64,000 nt of DNA from CALLPQ01 sp039819545 (lineage in GTDB: Bacteria; Pseudomonadota; Alphaproteobacteria; Caulobacterales; Parvularculaceae), in contig JBCBRS010000005.1 in assembly GCA_039819545.1 (NCBI GenBank), positions 62,001 through 126,000 of the forward strand. Reading direction: 5' to 3'. The translations under genes and the position numbers were made by a program. Of the stretch, positions 36,062 to 45,689 are shown piece by piece; the stretch's first letter is position 1; each line of letters starts with the position of its first letter. The notes beneath the pieces were generated by a model. It did no database searches. It was given only the letters and a program-made list of their open reading frames with translations, and was not told the origin of the DNA.

Positions 36062-37405
36062 TTACTGCGCGTTTTGCCGGGCGGTCAGCGGACGGGCGGT
36101 CTGGGGAATTGCCTCGCGGCGGCGCGGCGGGCGGACTTTGCCAAGTCGATTGATGGCGATGGTCGTTCCGGCAGCGCTTGCGGCGTGCGCCTGGCGGGTC
36201 AGAGCAGCGATCAGGGCAATGATCAACAAATATCCGTCCCACATCTCCATGGAGGTTGAGGCTCCGCCAACGGCAAAAATCAGCAGTGATATTTGCGCAT
36301 AGTGAGCAAACTGCCGGTGCCAGTCCGGGATCGCCGATTTGCTGAATTCGATGGAGCGGGCCGTCAAGACTGCTGCCCCGAACAATGACAGGAAAAGTGC
36401 GAGACCCACAAAGCCGGACCCGCCCAGCACCTCAAAATAGATCGAGTGGGCGGCCTTTGCGGCTTCGGCCTTGTCCGGTGCGGAGATGGCAGCAATCTCC
36501 TTGTCATAGGCATTGCGCAATCCAACACCGGTCACCGGGTGATCAAGGGCCAGCCGCCAATTGATTTCCCACGCATCAAGGCGCCCGCGAAAGGAGGCAT
36601 CTTCACTGGCGCTGCCGATCGTTTGCATCCGGTCTATCCATTTTGACGGCATAAAACTGATTGCGGGAACCATCAGGACCAGAGCGAGGGCCGCTAGGCT
36701 GACCTTGTGACGCGACCGCCACCACAGAACGAGGCCAAAAACCACAAGCGCAACCAGGGCTCCGCGCGAATGGGTACCGATGACCGCCACAATCGACAGG
36801 CCAATGGTGAGCGCCAGACCATGCCGGATCAGGGCGTAGCGGCTTTGCTGGCGCATAAAGGCAAGAAGGGGGATCATTGTCGCGACGGCAATCCCAAAAT
36901 GGTTGTTGTCTTCAAGGACGGTATTTTCCAGGCCCTGCACGCGATATTGCCCGAGGGTTACGAGCGTAAAGAGCGCGCCTTTCACCGCAAAAAATCCGAT
37001 GCCCCCGGCGAGGACCCAGGTGATGGCATGAAATCGCAATTTGTCGGTCACCATTTGCGCGCACAGGAGGGTGAAGATCAGGGTTTTCGACAGTCGGCTA
37101 TAATACTCACCCGACACCGCTGGCAAGAGGGAGAGATGTTGCGCCACCGTTTGCCATAAAAGAAAGACGAGCAGTAATAGGGTGATGGGGTCTGCGCGAA
37201 AGCGTTGGGCTTCGCGCGAATAGACCACGGCAAACAGCGTCACCCCCGCAATCAGCAGGTTAAGGGGTATCCCAAAGGTCCCGTAGGCCATTTGATGCGG
37301 AGTCATGATCGTAAACCACGTCCAGGTAATGACCCCGGCAAACGGATAGCGCAGGCTAACCACGAGGCAGCCAAACACAAATGCCAGTAAGAACAGATCT
37401 TTCAT
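36062..37405 (-). CDS. O-antigen-ligase-like protein, exosortase A system-associated type
   Basis: 447-residue polytopic membrane protein of the Wzy/WaaL superfamily. It has the N-terminal pattern MKDLFLLAFVFGCLVVSLRYP...MTPHQMAYG typical of putative O-glycosylation ligases found with exosortase A. A GTHSRGALVALV motif and a large periplasmic loop (DNPVTGVGL-like HPVTGVGLRNAYDKE) are also typical. It may transfer or polymerise a surface glycan. Exosortase, amidotransferase and glycosyltransferase genes follow at 41.5-45.4 kb, but three Tad-like genes lie between. It converges on the CDF gene with an 18-base gap. Confidence 0.82.
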   Translation of the reverse strand: MKDLFLLAFVFGCLVVSLRYPFAGVITWTWFTIMTPHQMAYGTFGIPLNLLIAGVTLFAVVYSREAQRFRADPITLLLLVFLLWQTVAQHLSLLPAVSGEYYSRLSKTLIFTLLCAQMVTDKLRFHAITWVLAGGIGFFAVKGALFTLVTLGQYRVQGLENTVLEDNNHFGIAVATMIPLLAFMRQQSRYALIRHGLALTIGLSIVAVIGTHSRGALVALVVFGLVLWWRSRHKVSLAALALVLMVPAISFMPSKWIDRMQTIGSASEDASFRGRLDAWEINWRLALDHPVTGVGLRNAYDKEIAAISAPDKAEAAKAAHSIYFEVLGGSGFVGLALFLSLFGAAVLTARSIEFSKSAIPDWHRQFAHYAQISLLIFAVGGASTSMEMWDGYLLIIALIAALTRQAHAASAAGTTIAINRLGKVRPPRRREAIPQTARPLTARQNAQ

Positions 37406-37493
37406 ATGGCCTCAAATGGGCGACAGAAGCGCTGCCGAGCGTGTCCGTATGCTCGGTTATGGAACACGTCGATCGTGTCACCCATACAAATAC

Positions 37494-37514
37494 CACACCA
37501 GTTGGCTTGGTGTG
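37494..37514. promoter_or_regulatory. Inverted repeat upstream of the ligase-like gene
   Basis: CACACCA (37494-37500) and TGGTGTG (37508-37514) are perfect complements around a 7-base spacer. The site lies about 90-110 bases upstream of the minus-strand start, a reasonable operator position. A smaller ACACG-TCGAT-CGTGT repeat lies at 37464-37478. Confidence 0.25.
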
Positions 37515-37680
37515 AGTCTTGCAAAGCTTTCCGCGTGTTTGCGCGGTTGCAGAAAAAAGCGCCGTTTGCGGTTTACGGCAATGGCTAACCTGCACATGCG
37601 AACTGGTATTTCCCGCTCGACGAACGTCGATTCTTCAATTTTTCTTCAAATTTTCTGCATTTTTTGTCCAAGAATTTTCA

Positions 37681-37696
37681 GCGTTAAGTTTAACGC
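37681..37696. promoter_or_regulatory. 16-bp palindrome upstream of the TadG-like gene
   Basis: GCGTTAA-GT-TTAACGC is a 7-2-7 inverted repeat, 221 bases before the gene start. It may be an operator; no regulator can be named. Confidence 0.25.
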
Positions 37697-37917
37697 CTTC
37701 CTAGCGTGTCGACGCACAGGCTTAACAGGGGTGCCCAAACGCAATTCGTTTGCCCGCTAATTATCGTTAACGCACCCCGGACCATTTACGGCGTATACGA
37801 TCAATCTGACTTTATCGTGGCTAAGGCCATTAACCAGGCTTCGTTACAGCACGTTAATGACGCCGCTGTAATCTCCAACCTGGTTTTGGGCCCTTTGTGG
37901 ATTCAGGAAAAAAAATT

Positions 37918-40215
37918 ATGTCAGTGAAATCGTTTTGCCAGAACGTGATGTCGGCAATCACTAATGACGGGTGTCTCGGCACACCATGGTCAAACAAAGC
38001 AAAACTCAATCACACGAGTGCGCTTAAGCCAGTGGGGGAACCATCATTGTCGAAACGGTTTGTCCGTGATGAGGGCGGCAACGTTGCCATGCTCTTCGGT
38101 CTGGGCTCGTTGATCCTTTTTATCTCGGCAGGATTGGCTGTTGATTTTTCCCGGTACAATCTCGTGTATGGTGACTTGGTCGAGTCCATGGACGCCGCCG
38201 GTCTGGCCATTGCGCAATATGAAGCGGGTAATGAAGATATTGAAGATGCCGAGCTAAAGATAATCGGTCGTCGCTTCTTTGACGAAAACTTCCGCTACGC
38301 TAATCTGGTCGATGATCTAACGGTCGACTTTATCATTACCAATTCGCGGATCGAACCGCGGGTTACCGGCACCATGGATGCGCTGATCCTGCAGACCATC
38401 AAGATTGGGGCAGCAACGTTCAACTTCAACAATTTTGACCTTGGAACAAGTACAGAAATTACAAAAAAAGGGTCTGGCCGTATTGAATTGGCGCTGGTTC
38501 TTGATGTGACGGGCTCCATGGGCGATCCAGCCGACGGCAGTAGCGGCGGAGAATCCAAGCTTGATAATCTAAAGAGCAGTGTGGATATCATGCTGCAGAC
38601 ACTGTACGGCGACTCGACCACTGATGACAATTTGAAGCTCAGTGTTGTACCCTTCAACGCGCATGTAAATGTGGGCAACACAGACGAAATTCAGTCAGCA
38701 AGCTGGTTAGATCAAAACGGTGAGGCGTTTTACAATGGTGCACGCTTTATCCATGCCGTTTATCCGACTGAAAACGACCTTTCTCAAAATGCGCGTGTGG
38801 AAAACTCGAATGGCACAGGCTCTGGCATTGCAACGTCCACTGGCATCCCAAAGCTAATTGATCCGGATACGCGCGTTAATCATTTTGACTTGTACGCCTC
38901 ATCAAGCTCGCTTGAATGGAAGGGGTGTGTTGAGGCGCGTCCATATCCGCTCGATGAAATTGACTTGCCGTCTAACGGAACAATCTCGGCGTCTGAGATT
39001 GACGCACTGATCGCTTCGGTACCAAAAAACGTTGATGATAGCTCCGCCACCGGTGAACGCACCGAGGAAGCGTTTGACAATATGCCGGCACTGACGGTTG
39101 ACGCGGCAACCCTCGCGCGCGCTGAAAATGCGCTCTTTGTACCAATCTTTGCCCCCGACGGGGTTACCTGTGAAAACAACGGTGATCCTTGCTTTAATTT
39201 GAGTACTTCAGGTAGCATTTCGAATTCAGCCTACACGTTGCCGCACTCTGTCTACTGGCGCGACTTCATTTATGATAAGCCGAGCGATGAGATGTACAGT
39301 AGCGATGAAACGTACAGTAACTACGATTACGGGCAAAATGATTTTGTCCGCGATTGGTCGTTCGCAAAACCAGGTGCCGGGTCAAATCGCGATGCGGTTT
39401 ATGCGGACATTGTCAGAAGCTCCCGGATGGCCCTCTGGACGCCCGGTACCGACACCTATTGGCAGAGTGTAAAGTCTCGATTACTCGAACTCGATATCAA
39501 TAATGCGGGTAAGGATGAATTTATTCTGCGGAACGCCTATGTCGGCCTTTATGATCCCACCACCAAGACATACAATTTACGTTACGATGATAGCGTAACC
39601 TATAATGTCGGTGGCAACATCGGGCCAAACCCCAATTGCCCCCCACCTATCGTACCCCTTACCAGCACGCGTAGCACGATCCGCAATGCCGTCCAGGCAT
39701 TGACTGCTGGCGGGACAACGAACTCCGCGATGGGTGCAATGTGGGGCTGGCGGACTCTGTCGCCCGAGCCACCGTTTGAGGAAGGCGTCTCGTACGAAAA
39801 CGGTCAATGGCAAAAAGTTGTTGTTCTGATGACGGACGGTCAGAACGTCGTATCAAAGCGCTATACGCACCATCGTAGTGATTTGAATGCCTATGGTATG
39901 GCCCGTGAAGAGCGGATGGGTAGCGGTATCGACGAAGCATGGAAGATGCGGAACGAAATCGACAACAAAATGCTGCGTATTTGTCAGCGGATGAAAGACG
40001 AAAATATCCTTGTGTATTCTGTCATGTTTGGTCTCGATACAACGGATGAGGAAAGCTCGCAGTTTGCGGTCAATCAGAGAGTGGAAGATCTTTATAAGGC
40101 GTGTGCATCGTCGCCGGAGGCTCCTTTCTTCCACAATGTGTTGACCGGTGCTGATCTCGAAAATGCTTTTGAGGATGTGGCTGCTGATCTCGTTAGGCTG
40201 CATATCTCGCGCTAA
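37918..40215 (+). CDS. TadG-like protein with von Willebrand factor A domain
   Basis: 765-residue protein from ATG 37918, which has AGGA upstream; the frame opens at 37897. After about 45 polar residues comes a TadE/G-like anchor (GGNVAMLFGLGSLILFISAGLAVDFSRY). A vWA domain follows with MIDAS motif LVLDVTGSMGDP, continuing far downstream to VVVLMTDGQNVVSKRY. A large Asp/Ser/Asn-rich insertion separates the two. It probably lies in the periplasm and binds a divalent cation. TadG proteins work with Flp pili, but no tad secretion genes are in the window. Two TadE-like genes follow. Confidence 0.85.
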   Translation: MSVKSFCQNVMSAITNDGCLGTPWSNKAKLNHTSALKPVGEPSLSKRFVRDEGGNVAMLFGLGSLILFISAGLAVDFSRYNLVYGDLVESMDAAGLAIAQYEAGNEDIEDAELKIIGRRFFDENFRYANLVDDLTVDFIITNSRIEPRVTGTMDALILQTIKIGAATFNFNNFDLGTSTEITKKGSGRIELALVLDVTGSMGDPADGSSGGESKLDNLKSSVDIMLQTLYGDSTTDDNLKLSVVPFNAHVNVGNTDEIQSASWLDQNGEAFYNGARFIHAVYPTENDLSQNARVENSNGTGSGIATSTGIPKLIDPDTRVNHFDLYASSSSLEWKGCVEARPYPLDEIDLPSNGTISASEIDALIASVPKNVDDSSATGERTEEAFDNMPALTVDAATLARAENALFVPIFAPDGVTCENNGDPCFNLSTSGSISNSAYTLPHSVYWRDFIYDKPSDEMYSSDETYSNYDYGQNDFVRDWSFAKPGAGSNRDAVYADIVRSSRMALWTPGTDTYWQSVKSRLLELDINNAGKDEFILRNAYVGLYDPTTKTYNLRYDDSVTYNVGGNIGPNPNCPPPIVPLTSTRSTIRNAVQALTAGGTTNSAMGAMWGWRTLSPEPPFEEGVSYENGQWQKVVVLMTDGQNVVSKRYTHHRSDLNAYGMAREERMGSGIDEAWKMRNEIDNKMLRICQRMKDENILVYSVMFGLDTTDEESSQFAVNQRVEDLYKACASSPEAPFFHNVLTGADLENAFEDVAADLVRLHISR

Positions 40216-40238
40216 TCAACCATCTAGGGAGATAACTC

Positions 40239-40847
40239 ATGTTGCGTATTCGCTTAAAAACATTGCCCCGGTTCCTCAGGAACAAGAAAGGCATGGCTGC
40301 GGTCGAATTTGCCTTGGTTGCACCGGTCTTTTTTGCGCTTTTGTTCTCCATCATGGAGGTGGGCTGGGTTTTCTTTTCTGAGGGGATTGCCGAGCGCGCC
40401 AAGAAAGATGCCACGCGGTTGATCCGTACGGGTCAGATTCAACAAATCAGTACAGAAAATGATCCTGAAGCTCAGCGTAAAGCGGTTTATAACGCTGTAT
40501 GCAAGCTCTCCCAGGTCTTTGGCCCCTGTTCAGAGTCTTTGACTGTCGATGTGGTGACGTTTGACTCCTTCAAACAGTTAGCCGACGACGATTCTGAAGT
40601 CATTTGTCAGAATTCATCGAAAGACTTACGCGACAAATTGAAGTTCGATCCTGGTTCAGACGATTCAATCGTGCGGGTACGCATTTGTATTCTCTATAAA
40701 ACCATTAACCCGGCTATTGGTCTGTCGTTGAAGCAAACCAGTGGTGAGAAAGACCGGATTATTGCCCAGCATATCTTCCGCAACGAGCCGTTTGAGAAAA
40801 ATATCCGTCAAAATCAGAACCAAAATCAAAACCAGAATAACGGCTAG
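40239..40847 (+). CDS. TadE-like pseudopilin family protein
   Basis: 202-residue protein with a TadE-like N-terminus: basic residues, then GMAAVEFALVAPVFFALLFSIMEVGWVFF, including the conserved Glu of the pilin-like helix. The C-terminus is a low-complexity Asn/Gln run (NQNQNQNQNNG) encoded by a short nucleotide repeat near 40811-40840. It starts 23 bases after the TadG-like gene, with an AGGGAG site, and is probably co-transcribed with it. Confidence 0.85.
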   Translation: MLRIRLKTLPRFLRNKKGMAAVEFALVAPVFFALLFSIMEVGWVFFSEGIAERAKKDATRLIRTGQIQQISTENDPEAQRKAVYNAVCKLSQVFGPCSESLTVDVVTFDSFKQLADDDSEVICQNSSKDLRDKLKFDPGSDDSIVRVRICILYKTINPAIGLSLKQTSGEKDRIIAQHIFRNEPFEKNIRQNQNQNQNQNNG

Positions 40848-40866
40848 TCAGGAACGGGAATAGATT

Positions 40867-41454
40867 ATGAGAAACCAATTTCTCCACTATCTGGGCAGAG
40901 CCCGCAGCGGAATGGCTGCAACGGAATTTGCCTTTATCGCACCGATTATGATTGCTCTGTTCTTTGGGGCGATTGAAGGCCGCACGGCACATTATACCGG
41001 TGACCGCGTTCACCAGGCCGCGAGTATCATGGCCGATGTGAGTGCCAAGGAATCGGCCATTGCGCCAGAAGAGCTCGATGACCTTATGGTGGGTGTAGAG
41101 AATATTATTGCACCGCTGAAAGCGCAAAGGTTAACCCTCAATATCGTTAGCGTAATTGCCAATGATAAGGGCAAACCGATTGTGCATTGGTCACGGTCTA
41201 ACAAAGAGAATAATCGCGAACCCTACGCCGCCGGAAGCCGGTTCAGGAAACTGGATAATGATGACGTCTTACTGCCAGGCTATGGATTGATTTACGCTGA
41301 GGTGCGGTACAATCACAAATCGGGTTTGACCGGCCGGTTCCTTGACAAGACCTTGAAAATCCGTGCCGATAAAATTCGCTTGCCGCGCAAATCCAGTCGT
41401 GTCGCTCTATGTGAGTATAACGCGGCTAATGACGAATACGAAAACTGCATTTAA
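40867..41454 (+). CDS. Second TadE/TadF-like protein
   Basis: 195-residue protein with a pilin-like N-terminal helix SGMAATEFAFIAPIMIALFFGAIE. The remainder is a polar extracytoplasmic domain with a C-terminal pair of cysteines (ALCEYNAANDEYENCI), which could form a disulfide. It starts 19 bases after the previous TadE-like gene and ends before a terminator, which closes the three-gene Tad-like unit. Confidence 0.82.
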   Translation: MRNQFLHYLGRARSGMAATEFAFIAPIMIALFFGAIEGRTAHYTGDRVHQAASIMADVSAKESAIAPEELDDLMVGVENIIAPLKAQRLTLNIVSVIANDKGKPIVHWSRSNKENNREPYAAGSRFRKLDNDDVLLPGYGLIYAEVRYNHKSGLTGRFLDKTLKIRADKIRLPRKSSRVALCEYNAANDEYENCI

Positions 41455-41489
41455 CGCCTAGGGCGGCGCACCGATCGCCGAGCAGATAA

Positions 41490-41513
41490 GGGTCAGCATT
41501 GCTGGCCCTTTTT
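41490..41513 (+). terminator. Rho-independent terminator of the Tad-like operon
   Basis: Stem GGGTCAGC (41490-41497) / GCTGGCCC (41501-41508) with loop ATT, followed by five T residues. One T-G pair is in the stem. Confidence 0.85.
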
Positions 41514-41551
41514 CTATATCGTAAAGCTGTTCGTCAACTGTGGGTGAGTTT

Positions 41552-42667
41552 GTGGCCAGATCGATACTCCATATTTTTCCAAGCTTCGGGATCGGCGGTC
41601 AGCAGCGCAGGCTGGTTGATTTGATTGCAGCGTTTGGTGATCGGGTCCGCCATGAAATCGTAAGCCTTGATGAGGATTTGGGCGCCCGCGCGCTTCTGCC
41701 GGCGGATAGTAGGGTTGACGTGCGGGCCTTGCCGCTGGCGAAATCAGGGGTACTCAGTCCGACAAATATTCAAATGCTGCGCCGCGTTATGATCGAGGCA
41801 AATCCCGGTCATCTTTGTACCTACAATTGGGGAAGTATAGAGGCGGTACTGGCCTGGCGGAGCCTGCGGAATACTGATTTTAGCACGGGGAAAAAGCCAA
41901 TCCATCTGCATTTTGAAGATGGGTTTGGTCCCGATGAAAGCCTGAGCCGCCAGCACGCCAAGCGAGTGTGGACACGGCGCATGGCCCTGGCGCGCAGCAT
42001 GGTTGTGGTGCCGTCGTTCGGATTGGAGGTGCTGGCACGCGAGCGCTGGAAGCTGGCGCCAGAACGGGTGCGCCGTCTTGGCAATGGGATTGACCTTGCC
42101 CGTTTTTCCGGCGCCCGCCCCGCGTTGTCCGCTGGTGATCCAGTGATTGTGGGTTCGGTCGGCGCGTTTCGCCGGGAAAAGCGTTTTGACCGATTGATTG
42201 AGGCGGCGCAGGCTGTGGCAACGAAACACCTTTGTACGGTAACGCTCGTCGGTGATGGGCCTGAAATGCCAATGCTTAAAAATCTGGCGGCCCGCGTGCA
42301 GGACGATTTGACAGTATCCTTGCCCGGCGCCACCCGTGTTGCCGAGGAATGGTACGCAAAGTTCGATATTTTCATGATGAGTTCGGAAACGGAACAGATG
42401 CCCATCAGCTTGATGGAGGCAATGGCGGCCGGACTGCCCGTGATTGCCACCCGTGTGGGTGACATTGACCGGATGATCAGTGACGAGAACAAACCTTTTA
42501 TTGTCGAAGACGGCGATCTGGATGGCTTGGCTGCCGCGCTGGGAAAACTCGTTGTCGATGCCGATTTGCGCCAACGGTTGGGCGCAGCAAATGCCCGTAA
42601 AGCAATGGCCGAGTTTGGCCGGGAACGGATGATTGCCGACTATTCAGCCCTGTTTGGGCTCACTTGA
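41552..42667 (+). CDS. Glycosyltransferase family 4 (GT-B fold), exosortase locus
   Basis: About 371 residues from GTG 41552, which has GGGTGAG upstream; an in-frame GTG at 41540 is the alternative. It shows an N-terminal ARSILHIFPSFGIGGQQRRL acceptor-domain motif and a C-terminal donor domain with VGSVGAFRREKRFDRLIEA, LVGDGPEMPML and MPISLMEAMAAGLPVIATRVGDI. It probably transfers a sugar to a surface polysaccharide lipid intermediate. Its 3' end overlaps the converging amidotransferase gene by eight bases. Confidence 0.88.
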   Translation: MARSILHIFPSFGIGGQQRRLVDLIAAFGDRVRHEIVSLDEDLGARALLPADSRVDVRALPLAKSGVLSPTNIQMLRRVMIEANPGHLCTYNWGSIEAVLAWRSLRNTDFSTGKKPIHLHFEDGFGPDESLSRQHAKRVWTRRMALARSMVVVPSFGLEVLARERWKLAPERVRRLGNGIDLARFSGARPALSAGDPVIVGSVGAFRREKRFDRLIEAAQAVATKHLCTVTLVGDGPEMPMLKNLAARVQDDLTVSLPGATRVAEEWYAKFDIFMMSSETEQMPISLMEAMAAGLPVIATRVGDIDRMISDENKPFIVEDGDLDGLAAALGKLVVDADLRQRLGAANARKAMAEFGRERMIADYSALFGLT

Positions 42668-44561
42668 GGAGCGTGTTCCCCGATTGGCGTATAAAGGCAT
42701 CAAACATGACCAGTGACCAGAGCATTTGTGCATGGTTACGTGCACCAGTTTGATGTTCGCGGATCAATCTGGCGATCCCCTCGGAACTGACGATGCCCGA
42801 CGTGCCGATGACTGGTGATGACTGAAGCCGGTCGACAAGCGGATTTTGAGCGCCTGCGAACCAAGTGGTCAGGGGCAGGTTGAACCCGCGTTTGGGTTGA
42901 TCAAGATAACCCGGCGGTAAAGCGGGCCGGATATGATCCTTCAAAAGTCGTTTGCGCGCTCCATGATGTAGCTTGTAACGGCTTGGCAAACCAGCCGCCC
43001 AGCTGACCAGCCGATGGTCGAGCAAAGGCGGGCGGACTTCCAGCGAATGCATCATGGAGGCGCGGTCAACTTTCACGAGCATGCGCCCCGCCAGCCAGAA
43101 ACGCAGATCGGTGTAAAGCGCGCGGGCTAGCGGATCGTCGGTCCGTGCACCCGCCATGTGATCACGCACCTGATGTGCCGGCTCATAGCCTGCGAGCGTG
43201 TTCTGGAAATCTGGGGATAGCGCGGCACTGATCTGATCGGGCAGTTGGATGGCCGTTGCTCTGGCATAGGCTGTACCCTGATCATCACCCAGCGCCTGAA
43301 ACGTGGTTTTGAAGCGGAATGGCCGTGGAAAGCGATCAAGCTTTGGGTAATGACGGCCAAGCGGGCCAAAGAGTGCGCGGCGCAAACTCGCCGGTACATG
43401 CCCGCGCAGTTTTTCCTCGCCTAGAAAAAAACCATACCGCCGATAGCCAGCAAAGATCTCGTCACCGCCATCGCCGGAAAGCGCAACGCACACATGCTGA
43501 CGCGCAAGACGGGCGACCTGTGCCGTGGGGAGGGCGGAACTATCGGCAAAGGGCTCGCCAAAAGCGCACGCGATATCGTCGATCAGGGCGAGGGCATCAA
43601 GATTGCTCACCGCCTCATGGTGGGTCGTGCCGAGATGGGCGCTAAGGTGGCGGGCGCTGGCGCGTTCATCATCGGGGCTATTCTCAAAGCCAATGGAACA
43701 GGTCACTGGCGCCGCACCCGGTTTACGCACCATGGTGCTGACAATGGCCGCGCTATCAGCCCCGCCCGACAAAAAAGCGCCCAACGGCACATCAGCAATC
43801 ATTTGTCCGTGAACGGCGCGTTCAAGATGCTCACCGAGCGCGTCTTGCGCGTGCTCATAGGCGGGCGGCTCGAGGGTGCGATAATCAATCGACCACCATG
43901 GCGTAATTACGGGCTCGCACCCTTGGCTGGCCGTGAGGGTGCACCCGGGGGGAAGCTTGTGAATACCGCGATAGATAGATTTTGGATCGGGCACATACCC
44001 AAACCAGAAAAAATCGGCCACGGCCTCCTCGTCAAACGCGCCATCAAAAAGGCCGCTCGCGAGGATGGCCCCAATCTCCGAGGCAAAGACCAGAAAGCCG
44101 TTGATGCTGACGCCGTAATAAAGCGGCTTTTCGCCAAGGCGATCACGGGCAAGGGAGAGTTGCCGGGTCGCTTCATCCCAGTGGGCAAAGGCAAACATAC
44201 CGTTCACGGATGAAAGAAAGGGAATACCAAACCGCGAAAAGCCCTGGGCCAAAACTTCGGTATCACTGCGTGAGGTCAGGGTGATACCCCGTCCGCGCAG
44301 GTCCCCGGCCAGCGTCTGATAATTGTAAATCTCGCCATTAAAGGTCAGCACCGCTTGCGGCTCGGTAACGCGCCAGGGTTGGGCGCCGCCGTCAATGTCG
44401 ATGATGGCAAGACGCCGATGCGCAAGGCCAATGCCGGGGGCGGTAAAGAACCCTTCGCCATCGGGCCCCCGGTGGCGCATGCGATCTGTCATTCGGCGCA
44501 GGACCCGTTCGTCAACGGGGCGCGCGGCGCGCAGATCGAGAATACCGGCAATGGCGCACAT
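42660..44561 (-). CDS. Asparagine-synthase-like amidotransferase, exosortase A system-associated
   Basis: 633-residue two-domain enzyme. The N-terminal glutaminase has nucleophile C2 (MCAIAGILDL) with RHRGPDGEGFF. The C-terminal synthetase has the PP-loop motif LSGGADSAAI and the AFGEPFADSSALPT segment. It is classed with asparagine synthase, but in exosortase loci this family is thought to amidate a surface-polysaccharide sugar. XrtA starts three bases upstream on the same strand, so the two form an operon. True asparagine synthase B remains the alternative. Confidence 0.85.
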   Translation of the reverse strand: MCAIAGILDLRAARPVDERVLRRMTDRMRHRGPDGEGFFTAPGIGLAHRRLAIIDIDGGAQPWRVTEPQAVLTFNGEIYNYQTLAGDLRGRGITLTSRSDTEVLAQGFSRFGIPFLSSVNGMFAFAHWDEATRQLSLARDRLGEKPLYYGVSINGFLVFASEIGAILASGLFDGAFDEEAVADFFWFGYVPDPKSIYRGIHKLPPGCTLTASQGCEPVITPWWSIDYRTLEPPAYEHAQDALGEHLERAVHGQMIADVPLGAFLSGGADSAAIVSTMVRKPGAAPVTCSIGFENSPDDERASARHLSAHLGTTHHEAVSNLDALALIDDIACAFGEPFADSSALPTAQVARLARQHVCVALSGDGGDEIFAGYRRYGFFLGEEKLRGHVPASLRRALFGPLGRHYPKLDRFPRPFRFKTTFQALGDDQGTAYARATAIQLPDQISAALSPDFQNTLAGYEPAHQVRDHMAGARTDDPLARALYTDLRFWLAGRMLVKVDRASMMHSLEVRPPLLDHRLVSWAAGLPSRYKLHHGARKRLLKDHIRPALPPGYLDQPKRGFNLPLTTWFAGAQNPLVDRLQSSPVIGTSGIVSSEGIARLIREHQTGARNHAQMLWSLVMFDAFIRQSGNTLLK

Positions 44562-44564
44562 GGC

Positions 44565-45425
44565 TTAACCCGCGTGCTCAGGCGTCGGGCGAAGCCGCGT
44601 GCCCAGCGCATACAGGGCAAAAAACATGGCGAGATAAATCAACCAGCCAAAATAATAGTGATCGAGACCAACGCCCCAGCGCATATCCGACAAGGTGGCA
44701 AGCCAAACCATGAAAAAAGCGCGCAACCCGTTGGCAGCCAGGGCCATTACTGCGGCCGCTGACAGGAAAAGTGCCGTACAGCGCCAGGAAAACCGGCACA
44801 AATGCGCATAGAAAGTGCCTAGCATCAGCGCGGCCATTAAAAAGCGCATACCCGCACACGCCTCAGCCACCACAAAACGGCCAGCCTCCGTCGTCAGCAG
44901 ATAGCCCTCGCGCGCGATCCCCATGCCGGTCCATCGGCCCAAAAGCTGGATCGTGTCGGTTGTCAGTCCCTGAAGCGGCGGGATGAGGACATCACCCACG
45001 GGGACCATAAAGCCCAGAAAAAAGAGCGTCGATGCATGCTGACGCAAACCTGCGCGCCCCAAATAGCCCGCCACGACTGCCAGGAGCGCGATATAAACCC
45101 CCGCGTGCTGCGCGATCTTCAGATCATAGAGATAGCCGAGACCCGTTATGAGCAGCGCAAGGCCAAAGCCCCCGATTGCCGTGCCCCCTAGCGCGACGGC
45201 CCGATCATCGCGCGTAACAGCGCCATCGCGCCGCAGGAGCCAGAGGGTTAAGGGTAGAGCGAGGAGGCAATGGTGGTGGGCGGAACTGGTCACCCAAACG
45301 CTCCCCAAATGGGCCGCCGCAGGTAGAAAAAAGGCCGCGAGGACGCCCGCCCCGGCGAGCAACGGCATCGGCGTTGGTCCGGGGGTCTGCGCTCTCGCGT
45401 TTCTGACAGGTTTACCAACTGGCAT
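44565..45425 (-). CDS. xrtA: Exosortase A (XrtA-type transpeptidase)
   Basis: 286-residue polytopic membrane protease-transpeptidase that processes PEP-CTERM proteins at the cell surface. The catalytic triad is visible: C190 in VAEACAGMR, R235 in ANGLRAFF and H256 in DHYYFGW. It lacks the C-terminal EpsI domain fused to some XrtA proteins. A GGAAGAA site precedes the start. The amidotransferase follows by three bases. No protein in the window carries a C-terminal PEP-CTERM motif, so its substrates must be elsewhere. Confidence 0.9.
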   Translation of the reverse strand: MPVGKPVRNARAQTPGPTPMPLLAGAGVLAAFFLPAAAHLGSVWVTSSAHHHCLLALPLTLWLLRRDGAVTRDDRAVALGGTAIGGFGLALLITGLGYLYDLKIAQHAGVYIALLAVVAGYLGRAGLRQHASTLFFLGFMVPVGDVLIPPLQGLTTDTIQLLGRWTGMGIAREGYLLTTEAGRFVVAEACAGMRFLMAALMLGTFYAHLCRFSWRCTALFLSAAAVMALAANGLRAFFMVWLATLSDMRWGVGLDHYYFGWLIYLAMFFALYALGTRLRPTPEHAG

Positions 45426-45689
45426 AGTGGCTTTCTTCCATGCGCGCTCACAAGCCTATCAGGGCCCGGCCACACCTTGAAGGGGCCTGTGCAATGGCCG
45501 CGTTGCGCGGGCACCCGCGAAAGCCGTGCACGGGCCATGCCATAAGACGCATCGCCAAGCTGCCAAATCCCGTTGCACCGCGAAATTGCCCCCCCTAAAC
45601 ATAATGATAATGCTGCGGCGCGCCCTTAATCCCGCTGGCCGTTGCCGCACCCGAATTCCACGTTTGAAACCGTCAGGAAGGACATCCCG

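Larger units (their letters stand above)
37406..37917. other. 512-base gap upstream of the Tad-like genes
   Basis: AT-rich for this window, especially 37600-37690, with no convincing gene. It holds two inverted repeats listed separately and many GTTAA/TTAAC words, but no clean TTAA-N7-TTAA CtrA site. It should carry promoters for the ligase-like gene (minus) and the TadG-like gene (plus). Confidence 0.45.

Noticed and set aside
45601..45616. Fur-like ATAATGATAATG word before the thiolase gene
   Set aside because: Only one half of an E. coli-type Fur box is present, which alphaproteobacteria rarely use. It more likely reflects an AT-rich promoter.
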